Of a DNA stretch of 5,754 bases, positions 1 through 5,548 are shown in pieces. A model generated the notes under the pieces. The model was not told where the DNA came from, made no database searches, and saw only the letters and a list, made by a program, of their open reading frames with translations. Positions within the stretch are counted from its first letter, which is position 1. Each line of letters begins with the position of its first letter. Origin of the DNA: Desulfuromonadaceae bacterium GWC2_58_13 (GTDB lineage Bacteria; Desulfobacterota; Desulfuromonadia; Desulfuromonadales; Trichloromonadaceae); assembly GCA_001825565.1 (NCBI GenBank), contig MHXM01000060.1, forward strand, positions 1-5,754, read 5' to 3'. The translations under genes and the position numbers were made by a program.

Positions 1-60
1 TCAAACCGAGAACGATCAATAGATAGAACCACCTTTCCGCATTCCATTTCAGCTGACCCG

Positions 61-96
61 GGAAATGCCCTCGATCGCCAGAACGGGGGCATTTCC
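61..96 (+). terminator. Probable rho-independent terminator of an upstream gene
   Basis: The bases GGAAATGCCC (61-70) and GGGCATTTCC (87-96) form a perfect 10-bp stem around a 16-nt loop. The stem is followed by TGTTTGCTT, a modest T-rich tail on the + strand. The other strand has no T-run, so termination of a + strand gene lying left of the window is the most likely reading. The rather large loop and interrupted T-tract keep confidence moderate. Confidence 0.55.
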
Positions 97-248
97 TGTT
101 TGCTTCGCCTCTGATCGGTTCTCGGAAACTTCCAGGATTTCAGAAGAATTCGATCTAAAGCTGCAACTCAAGTGCTTATGAAAATTTGTCGGCGGCGAAA
201 ACGCCCATCCACCATTTTCTGAATTTTAATCAAATTGCGCCAGAAAGT

Positions 249-275
249 TTAACAAGTGATGTATTATTTGATAAT
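249..275 (+). promoter_or_regulatory. Possible sigma70-type promoter of the operon
   Basis: TTAACA (249-254) matches the -35 consensus TTGACA at 5 of 6 positions, and GATAAT (270-275) matches TATAAT at 5 of 6. The spacer is 15 nt, shorter than the usual 16-18. The boxes lie in the most AT-rich part of the intergenic region, about 120 nt upstream of the first gene. No convincing sigma54 site (GG-N10-GC type) was seen in this stretch. The call rests on box matching alone. Confidence 0.35.
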
Positions 276-287
276 GTATCGAATAAT
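263..287. promoter_or_regulatory. 25-bp near-perfect palindrome, candidate operator
   Basis: The arms ATTATTTGATA (263-273) and TATCGAATAAT (277-287) are inverted repeats matching at 10 of 11 positions around a central ATG. The palindrome covers the putative -10 box, so a dimeric regulator bound here would be expected to repress. The inner TTGAT/ATCGA halves recall CRP/FNR-family half-sites, but the spacing is 5 nt rather than the 4 nt of the classical FNR site TTGAT-N4-ATCAA. A further half-site, ATCAAAT (229-235), is the exact reverse complement of ATTTGAT (266-272). The regulator is unknown. Confidence 0.5.
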
Positions 288-333
288 CCACTGATTTAAT
301 CCTGCAAATATCACAGTTGCCATCCACTTCCAG

Positions 334-366
334 CCAGGGACGGGCTATTGAGCGGAGCCGTTCTGG
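334..366 (+). other. Possible hairpin in the 5' leader
   Basis: CCAGGG (334-339) can pair with TTCTGG (361-366), using two G-U pairs, and GGCT (343-346) pairs with AGCC (356-359). A C-G pair (341/360) lies between them. The result is a stem of about 11 bp with two single-base bulges and a 9-nt loop. It ends 17 nt before the Shine-Dalgarno of the first gene and has no T-tail, so it is not an intrinsic terminator. It could be leader structure affecting translation or mRNA stability, or chance pairing in GC-rich sequence. Confidence 0.3.
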
Positions 367-383
367 TCGCCTCAGGGAAAGTT

Positions 384-388
384 AAGGA
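384..388 (+). promoter_or_regulatory. Ribosome binding site of the corrinoid-protein gene
   Basis: AAGGA lies 8 nt before the ATG at 397 and supports that start. The protein begins with a plausible cap-domain helix directly after it. Confidence 0.65.
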
Positions 389-396
389 TCTACTGA

Positions 397-1065
397 ATGA
401 GCTCAAAAAATCTGAGCGAAGAATTGCTGACCGCCATGATCCATGCCGATCGTGCCGGCGCGGCGGACATTATCGAGCGTGCCCTGGCCACGCCGATCGA
501 TCCGTTGCGGATCATTGCCGAAATTCTCGATCCCGCCATCGTCCGCCTCGGCCAGTTGTGGGAAGAGGAATGCATGTCGCTCGCCCAGAATTTTGTTGCT
601 TCGAAAATTGCCGAAGACACGCTGCTTCGCTGCATACCCGGCGACGGCACGAAACAGCCGTCCAAGGGTGCCGTGGTCATCGGCAATATCGAGGATGATT
701 TTCACAGCCTCGGTCGAAGGACCGTCGGGTTGTTTTTGAGAGCTGCGGGATGGGATGTGTACGATCTCGGCAATGATGTGCCCGCCGAACAATTTCTGGA
801 AAAAGCCCTGGAGGTCGATGCCTGCGTGATCGGTGCTTCAGCCATGATGCAGACCACCGCGCTGAACATTCGCAAGCTTCGTGAACTGATCGATGCCCGC
901 GGATTTTCGGATCGAATCATGCTGGCCGTGGGCGGCGCCGTTTTCAATGGACGCCCTGAACTGGTGACCGAAGTGGGCGGCAACGGAACAGCCCGCAATG
1001 CCGTTGAGGCGGATGGTCTATTTATGCGGTTGCAGGCCAAGGTGCAAAAAAGGGTGACCCTATGA
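397..1065 (+). CDS. Corrinoid (B12)-binding protein, methyltransferase-cap plus Rossmann domain
   Basis: This 222-residue soluble protein has the two-domain layout of MtaC/MtbC/MttC-type corrinoid proteins and of the B12 module of MetH: a helical cap (about 5-85) followed by a B12-binding Rossmann domain (about 90-215). The signature DxHxxG is present as Asp101-Phe-His103-Ser-Leu-Gly106, where His103 would be the lower axial cobalt ligand. GAS (146-148) and GG (179-180) match the later cofactor-contact motifs. In the cap, the W-x9-EH motif of CarH-type AdoCbl photoreceptors is W55-x9-NF, so the Glu-His pair is missing. The family carries methyl groups between a methyl donor enzyme and an acceptor enzyme. 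The length is normal for a stand-alone corrinoid protein. It is first in a four-gene ATGA-overlapping set and is directly coupled to a UroD/MtaA-fold gene, its expected partner. The methyl donor cannot be told from the sequence, and a sensory role is possible. Confidence 0.9.
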   Translation: MSSKNLSEELLTAMIHADRAGAADIIERALATPIDPLRIIAEILDPAIVRLGQLWEEECMSLAQNFVASKIAEDTLLRCIPGDGTKQPSKGAVVIGNIEDDFHSLGRRTVGLFLRAAGWDVYDLGNDVPAEQFLEKALEVDACVIGASAMMQTTALNIRKLRELIDARGFSDRIMLAVGGAVFNGRPELVTEVGGNGTARNAVEADGLFMRLQAKVQKRVTL

Positions 1066-2096
1066 ACTCTTACCAGCGGGTCATGAACACCCTGGCGGGA
1101 CAGCCGGTGGATCGTCTGCCGGTTTTTGCGGTACTGGGCGCCTACGGCGGCAAACTGACCGGCGTTGACCTGAGGACGCTGTTCAGCGACGCGTCCGCCT
1201 ATGTCGAGGGGCAAAAAGCCGTGCAGGCAGAATTTGGGTTCGACCTGGTGCTGACGGCTTTTGACTACAGTGTTATTGCCGAGGCCTTCGGCGGTGAGGT
1301 GGTCTGGTCGGCCAACCAGGTCCCCAACATGAAACGCCCCGCAGTGAAAACCGCGGCCGAAGCCTTGGAACTGCCGCTCCCCGACCCCATGCGTACCGGC
1401 CGTCTGCCGATGATTCTCGAAGCCACCCGTCAGCTGGCGGCCCGATACAAAGAAAAGGTTCCCATCATCAGCGCTCTGCCCGGACCCTGCATCCTCCCCT
1501 CGCTGCTGATGGGCATCGACCAATGGATGGAGGCGGTCCTGTTTGACCCGGAACTTGCGCGGAAACTTCTGGATTACACTGCTTCGTTCCATGTGGCATG
1601 GGCCAACGCCCTACTGGCGAACGGAGCCGATTGCCTGGTCCTTACTGAAGGAATGGCCTCCGCGGAAATCGTTCCCCGTAAAATATTTGCGGAGCAAGGT
1701 CTTCCGAATCTACGAAAAATTTGTGCACGGATCAAGGGCCCCAAGGTTATCAGCAGCACCGGCGGACGGATGAATCACGTCCTCGATCTGCTTCCCGGTC
1801 TGGACGGGATGGTCGGGGTGATTGCCGGGTCCAGAGACGACCTTGTCGAAGCCAGACGATTGCTGGGTCCGGACCTGACCCTGATCGGCAACCTGGATAA
1901 CCTGGCCCTGCCCGCGGCTTCGGCCTCGGAGATGTACGCCATGAGTCTTGAACGTCTGCGCTCCGCCGCTCCCGCGGGCCGCTACATTCTGGCCAATGCC
2001 GGCGCCGACATTCCGCAGGCCACCCCGACCGAAAACCTGCGAGCCATGCGCAAGGCTGGAGCGACCGTTTCCGCCGAACTGGGATTTGGTCCATGA
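1062..2096 (+). CDS. UroD/MtaA-family protein lacking the zinc ligands
   Basis: This 344-residue protein belongs to the uroporphyrinogen decarboxylase / MtaA (COG0407) superfamily of TIM-barrel enzymes. Family features are the N-terminal PVDRLPVF (15-22), GPCILPSLLMG (141-151), LIGNLDN (274-280) and the C-terminal TPTENLRAM (321-329). MtaA-type methylcobamide:thiol methyltransferases bind zinc through His-x-Cys in a 'HxCG' motif plus a Cys in a late 'GC' motif. Here the first site reads VISSTGG (229-235), giving Ser231 and Thr233, and the second reads AGAD (313-316), giving Ala315. The RQAGR motif of true HemE is also absent, so haem synthesis is unlikely. The start overlaps the corrinoid-protein stop by 4 nt, with AGGGTGA just upstream. 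The context points to a partner of the corrinoid protein, but without zinc it should not activate a thiol in the usual way. It may use another methyl acceptor or donor, or have a binding or sensory role. Fold assignment is firm; function is open. Confidence 0.85.
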   Translation: MNSYQRVMNTLAGQPVDRLPVFAVLGAYGGKLTGVDLRTLFSDASAYVEGQKAVQAEFGFDLVLTAFDYSVIAEAFGGEVVWSANQVPNMKRPAVKTAAEALELPLPDPMRTGRLPMILEATRQLAARYKEKVPIISALPGPCILPSLLMGIDQWMEAVLFDPELARKLLDYTASFHVAWANALLANGADCLVLTEGMASAEIVPRKIFAEQGLPNLRKICARIKGPKVISSTGGRMNHVLDLLPGLDGMVGVIAGSRDDLVEARRLLGPDLTLIGNLDNLALPAASASEMYAMSLERLRSAAPAGRYILANAGADIPQATPTENLRAMRKAGATVSAELGFGP

Positions 2097-2701
2097 AAGC
2101 CCCCCGGGTCTGGCTTTGTTGCGGCGTGGTCAAAGCGGAGATGGAGGAACTCAAACGACGAGGATCTATCGACGGAACCTTGCTGTTTTTGGATTCCATG
2201 CTGCACATGAATCCGGCCCGCCTCGAAAAAACCCTGACCGCCACCCTGGAACAGCTATCCACCCCCTCCGCCGACCTCGTCCTGGTCTATGGCGACTGTT
2301 CCGCAAGGATGCTCGATCTTGTCCGTCGTTTCAGAGTGGGTCGCATCAATTGCACCAACTGCGCGCAATTCCTGGTTGGACGCGACCGCTATCGGCAATT
2401 GATGAATGAGGAAGCCTTCTTGATCCTGCCCGAATGGGCCGCACGCTGGGAACATATCATGAAAAATGAATTGGGACTGAACCAGCGGGTAGCGCGGGAC
2501 CTGATGGGCGAAAACCGAAGGATACTGGTCTATCTGGATACCGGGCTGACCCCCGTGCCCGAACAGGAGCTTGCCGGATTTTCGACCTATAGCGGCCTGC
2601 CCTGGCGGGTCGAGGCCGTGCCCCTGGATATCATGCGGCAAGAGTTGCTGGAAGCACTGGCCCGGATCAATCCGGTTGAAAAGGCAGGCGACTCGCCATG
2701 A
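2093..2701 (+). CDS. DUF1638 family protein
   Basis: This 202-residue soluble protein matches my recollection of DUF1638 (PF07796). It has an N-terminal strand with CCG (9-11), the FLDSMLHMNP segment (32-41) containing the typical Leu-His, the VYGDC segment (65-69), INCTNC (85-90) and a following ILPEWAARW segment (111-119). Five cysteines (9, 10, 69, 87, 90) and His38 could form a metal or corrinoid-related site, but this is inference. The family has no biochemical function that I know of. Its members are often found near corrinoid proteins and MtaA-like methyltransferases in anaerobes and methanogens, and that fits here. There is no signal peptide or membrane segment. The gene overlaps both neighbours by ATGA and has only a weak Shine-Dalgarno, so translation probably depends on coupling. 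Family call fairly confident; role unknown. Confidence 0.75.
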   Translation: MKAPRVWLCCGVVKAEMEELKRRGSIDGTLLFLDSMLHMNPARLEKTLTATLEQLSTPSADLVLVYGDCSARMLDLVRRFRVGRINCTNCAQFLVGRDRYRQLMNEEAFLILPEWAARWEHIMKNELGLNQRVARDLMGENRRILVYLDTGLTPVPEQELAGFSTYSGLPWRVEAVPLDIMRQELLEALARINPVEKAGDSP

Positions 2702-4371
2702 AAAAAATCCGTCGAAATCCATCTTCTTCACCGGCAGCTCAGCTGATGGCGGTGGAGGTAATCACCGAATTGCTGGTGACCACCTCGCCTCACCGGCTGG
2801 GAGAAGTGCTGACCGAACACCTGCGTGAACTCAGTGGCGCAAGGACAGTCATGGTCCTGGCTTATCGGCCCGAACATGAGTGTCATGAAATCCTGACCGT
2901 CAGCCCCATGCGTCGAGCCACCCTTTTTTCAAACGTCGAATTGAATCTTTTTTGCTTTAACACGTTCCCGGGAAATCTTCCATTCTTTCCCGGCGAACTC
3001 CCCCCCGGTCATCCCTTGAAAGTTCCACTGGCTCGAGCAGGCATTCATTCCATGGTGCGCTATCCCCTGGCCGTCGGCGGAGAACCGGTGGGTTTGATGC
3101 TGTTGTTCGATCTGCCCGGCCTGGATCGCATCGGAGAAACCAGCCAGATCATCCATCTGCTTCTCTCACCGATTGCCCTGGAGCTGAAAAACGTCCTTAA
3201 TTACCGTAAAATTGAAGAGCAGGCCCAAGAACTGGAACTCAGGGTAAAGGAACGCACCTCTGAACTGGCCGCGGCCCTGGCCGAGACCGAGGCGGCCCGG
3301 CAGAGGGTTGAACTCATTCTTGAATCGATTTCCGATGGCATCCTGTTTACCGACCGGCACCATCGGGTCCTGATAATGAGCCCTTGCGCCAAAAATATTC
3401 TTGGCTTTCACAACGATCAAAACTTCCAACTGCCGGTGCAGGAGACCTTGGCCGGTACCCCGCTGCTGAATCAGTTGACGGCCATCGGCGCCGGGCATCG
3501 GGTCCAGGGCTGCGTCGAATGGAGTTTTGGGGAAAAGGACTCGGAGCCGAGGATCTGCCAGGCCCGTTCCGCCGTCGTCAAAAACCCGAAAGGAGAGTTT
3601 ACCGGGGTGATCACTCTGCTGCAGGATGTCAGCCGGGAACGGGCGCTGGACCGGATGAAGAGCGATTTCATCTCCACCGCCGCGCATGAACTGCGCACGC
3701 CCCTGGCGGCGGTCATGGGCTTTGCCGATCTGCTCACCAACCCCAATCCGCTGGATGAAGAGCAGCGGCGGGAATGTCTCGACATCATCTACCAGAACTC
3801 GGAACGGCTGGAGAAAATCGTCGATGAGCTGTTCGACCTGAGCCGGATCGAAGCGGGACAGCTGCTCCAGGTGCGGCGGGTCCCCTGCGACCTGGTGGCG
3901 CTTCTGCGGCTTTATATCCGCACCTTCAACGTCCTCTCCTCCAGCCATGGTTTCGAGCAATCCGCCCCTGAAGGCCCCATCCCTGTGCTGGTGGATGAAG
4001 CAAAACTCAGTCGGGTCATGGACAATCTGCTCGGTAATGCCGCCAAATTTTCTCCCATGGGGAGCTTGATTCAAGTGCTGGTGCGGGTTGAGGACAGCGA
4101 AGTTCGGGTGACGATCGCCGACGAGGGGATCGGAATGACGCCGCGACAGATCGAACGGATGTTCGAGAAGTTTTACCGGGCCGACTCTTCCAATACCGCA
4201 AAGGGAGGGTTGGGCCTCGGCATGGCCATCGTCAAAAGCATCATCGAGGCGCATGATGGTAAAATCTGGGTGAACAGCGCCCACGGAAAGGGAACCCAGG
4301 TTCACTTCACCCTGCCCTTGCTGCATCCTGAAATCAAATCCGGCTGGAACGGGACCGAAGAGCGACTGTGA
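2698..4371 (+). CDS. GAF-PAS sensor histidine kinase
   Basis: This 557-residue protein has no membrane segment, so it is probably cytoplasmic. Domains in order are a GAF-like sensor (about 15-165), a Glu/Ala-rich coiled coil (about 167-205), a PAS domain (about 204-312), a HisKA dimerisation domain (about 316-385) and a HATPase_c domain (about 430-542). The H-box is AAHELRTPL with His330 as the expected phosphorylation site. The N-box is MDNLLGNAAKF (Asn443, Asn447), the G1 box is DEGIG (475-479), the F-box lies around FEKFYRAD (489-496) and the G2 box is GGLGLGMA (503-510). All catalytic motifs look intact. The input ligand is unknown; the GAF domain contains Cys62 and Cys86, with no recognised haem or flavin signature. 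No response regulator lies in the window. The start overlaps the DUF1638 stop by ATGA, so kinase output is tied to expression of the corrinoid genes. It may sense corrinoid state, a methylated substrate or redox. Confidence 0.93.
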   Translation: MKKIRRNPSSSPAAQLMAVEVITELLVTTSPHRLGEVLTEHLRELSGARTVMVLAYRPEHECHEILTVSPMRRATLFSNVELNLFCFNTFPGNLPFFPGELPPGHPLKVPLARAGIHSMVRYPLAVGGEPVGLMLLFDLPGLDRIGETSQIIHLLLSPIALELKNVLNYRKIEEQAQELELRVKERTSELAAALAETEAARQRVELILESISDGILFTDRHHRVLIMSPCAKNILGFHNDQNFQLPVQETLAGTPLLNQLTAIGAGHRVQGCVEWSFGEKDSEPRICQARSAVVKNPKGEFTGVITLLQDVSRERALDRMKSDFISTAAHELRTPLAAVMGFADLLTNPNPLDEEQRRECLDIIYQNSERLEKIVDELFDLSRIEAGQLLQVRRVPCDLVALLRLYIRTFNVLSSSHGFEQSAPEGPIPVLVDEAKLSRVMDNLLGNAAKFSPMGSLIQVLVRVEDSEVRVTIADEGIGMTPRQIERMFEKFYRADSSNTAKGGLGLGMAIVKSIIEAHDGKIWVNSAHGKGTQVHFTLPLLHPEIKSGWNGTEERL

Positions 4372-4403
4372 TAATTTCGGCATTTCCCCTTTGCGGAAGG
4401 ATT

Positions 4404-4407
4404 GGAG
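4404..4407 (+). promoter_or_regulatory. Ribosome binding site deciding the start of the rubredoxin fusion gene
   Basis: GGAG lies 7 nt before the ATG at 4415. An in-frame TTG at 4391 would add eight residues (MRKDWRLK) but has no good Shine-Dalgarno at proper spacing. The ATG start also places the rubredoxin CxxC at residue 7, as is usual for this domain. Confidence 0.7.
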
Positions 4408-4414
4408 ACTCAAA

Positions 4415-5440
4415 ATGTCAAAACGCTGGAAATGCACCGTCTGCGGATATATTCACCTCGACGAAGCCCCCCCTGAAAACTGTCCGGTCTGTGGCTCCGA
4501 CCGCTCCATGTTCATTCTCCTCGGGGCCGAAAAAAGCGGTCTGCCGCACTCCCTGATGGCCACCTTCAAGCTCCATCCGGTGGCGGCGCACTTTCCAAAT
4601 GGCCTGGTCCCAACGGCGGCTTTTTTTCTTTTGCTCTGTTTCCTGACGGGTAACTCCAGTTTTGAATCCGCAGCATTTAAGTTGATCCTGGTCGCTACGA
4701 TGGTGGTTCCCGTATCGGTGGCTTCCGGTCTATATGATTGGCACAAGCATTTCGGAGGTCGTCGATATTCCATCTTTTTCAAAAAAATCGGCCTGGCCCT
4801 GACCTTGCTGACCCTGGGTCTGATTGCGATATCCCTGCGCTACGGCGACCCCGAACTGATCGCAACCGTTGGCTGGCGCCGGTGGATATTTTTTTTCTGT
4901 CTGCTGGGCATGCTCAACTGCGTGATGCTGCTCGGACACTACGGCAGTATCCTGGCAACCCAAGTTTCAGCCATGAATCGTACCAAAGGCAGCAACTTGG
5001 GAAGCAGCATAAATCAGGATTGGCTACGGGCCATTGTCACCCTGGCGCCCGACGCGATCATCGCGGCCGACACCGGCGGGGTGATTCGGCTTTGGAACCA
5101 GGGCGCCGAACGCATTTTTGGCATTGTCTCCGGCCAGGCAATGGGCCAGTCGCTCGACCTGATCATCCCGGAAAACCAGCGAAACCGCCATTGGGAAGGA
5201 TGGGCCAAAGTGATGCTCTCAGGGGAGAGCCGTTACGGACAAGAGTTGCTGCGTGTACCCGCGATTCGAGGCGATGGCAGCCGGTTCTCCGCGGAATTTT
5301 CGATAGTCATGCTCAAGGACGAAGCCGGTAAAATAACCGGAGTGGCTGCGATTTTGCGGGATGTGAGCGAGCAGTGGGAGCGTGAAAAGCGGTTAAGGGA
5401 ACAGTTGCAGGCCTGCCACGACAAGGAGTCAATGGGCTGA
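4415..5440 (+). CDS. Rubredoxin / DUF2231-like membrane / PAS fusion protein
   Basis: This 341-residue protein has three parts. Residues 5-30 form a rubredoxin-type iron site with CTVCGY (Cys7, Cys10) and CPVCGS (Cys23, Cys26), spaced as in the short rubredoxin domain of rubrerythrins. Residues about 53-180 contain four hydrophobic helices (about 61-80, 86-107, 122-143, 156-178). The 'HPVAAHFPNGL' entry (54-64) and the later His110, His112 and His175 resemble DUF2231 membrane proteins, and the histidines could be haem ligands (inference). Residues about 203-318 are a PAS domain beginning at DWLRAIVTLAPDAIIAADT and ending in VAAILRDVSEQ, followed by a short charged helix. There is no kinase, cyclase or methyl-accepting output domain. 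Four helices would put both the rubredoxin and PAS ends in the cytoplasm. The gene lies 43 nt after the kinase, probably in the same operon, and could pass redox information to it. Domain calls are strong for rubredoxin and PAS, moderate for DUF2231. Confidence 0.85.
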   Translation: MSKRWKCTVCGYIHLDEAPPENCPVCGSDRSMFILLGAEKSGLPHSLMATFKLHPVAAHFPNGLVPTAAFFLLLCFLTGNSSFESAAFKLILVATMVVPVSVASGLYDWHKHFGGRRYSIFFKKIGLALTLLTLGLIAISLRYGDPELIATVGWRRWIFFFCLLGMLNCVMLLGHYGSILATQVSAMNRTKGSNLGSSINQDWLRAIVTLAPDAIIAADTGGVIRLWNQGAERIFGIVSGQAMGQSLDLIIPENQRNRHWEGWAKVMLSGESRYGQELLRVPAIRGDGSRFSAEFSIVMLKDEAGKITGVAAILRDVSEQWEREKRLREQLQACHDKESMG

Positions 5441-5548
5441 GAATCTAATCCAGAATTTCGGGCCGCGGACTGCCGCAACGCATTGATACGTTCTGTCAAC
5501 GCCATACAATGCTCCTGCAGACGAGTGGTGGGAGCTCGGAGTCTTCGA
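5441..5548. other. Short intergenic stretch after the operon
   Basis: No gene or convincing terminator is seen. GCGG/CCGC (5465-5476) forms only a 4-bp hairpin with no T-tail. The transcript of the operon may therefore run into the reverse-transcriptase remnant, or end by a rho-dependent mechanism. Confidence 0.5.

Larger units (their letters stand above)
1..396. other. Intergenic region upstream of the operon
   Basis: No reading frame here looks like a real gene. The first bases may include the last codons of an upstream + strand gene, since a TAG ends at about position 20, but too little is visible to identify it. The region holds a hairpin that looks like a terminator (61-96), an AT-rich stretch at about 221-300 with promoter-like boxes and a palindrome, and a GC-richer leader (about 300-396) with a possible hairpin. 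Between 97 and 220 I see nothing recognisable beyond a 4-bp GGCG/CGCC hairpin with an AAAA loop at 194-205, which is too short to call. The drop in GC at 221-300 compared with the genes is typical of a promoter region. Confidence 0.7.

Noticed and set aside
331..345. Sequence resembling a B12 box (cobalamin riboswitch) upstream of the corrinoid-protein gene
   Set aside because: The AGCCAGGGACGGGC stretch matches the B12-box consensus only partly, and the other conserved cobalamin riboswitch elements are not found upstream.
702..1592. 296-codon minus-strand open frame across the corrinoid and MtaA-like genes
   Set aside because: It has no domain-like content and lies opposite two well-supported genes.
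4379..4394. GGCATTTCCCCTTTGC, similar at 14 of 16 positions to 88-103 in the upstream terminator region
   Set aside because: A few 14-of-16 matches are expected by chance in a window of this size, and no hairpin accompanies this copy.
3166..4437. Long minus-strand open frame opposite the histidine kinase
   Set aside because: The + strand frame has intact kinase motifs throughout. The antisense translation shows no recognisable domain and is a by-product of GC-rich codon usage.
5465..5476. GCGG-ACTG-CCGC hairpin after the last operon gene
   Set aside because: It has only four base pairs and no T-run, so it is not a credible terminator.
5233..5505. Minus-strand reading frame starting at 5505 with a good AGGAG Shine-Dalgarno (MALTERINALRQ...)
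   Set aside because: Most of it lies antisense to the PAS-coding end of the fusion gene, and only about 22 codons fall outside. The N-terminus vaguely recalls enzyme starts such as glycyl radical proteins, but the match is too short to support a gene or a remnant.
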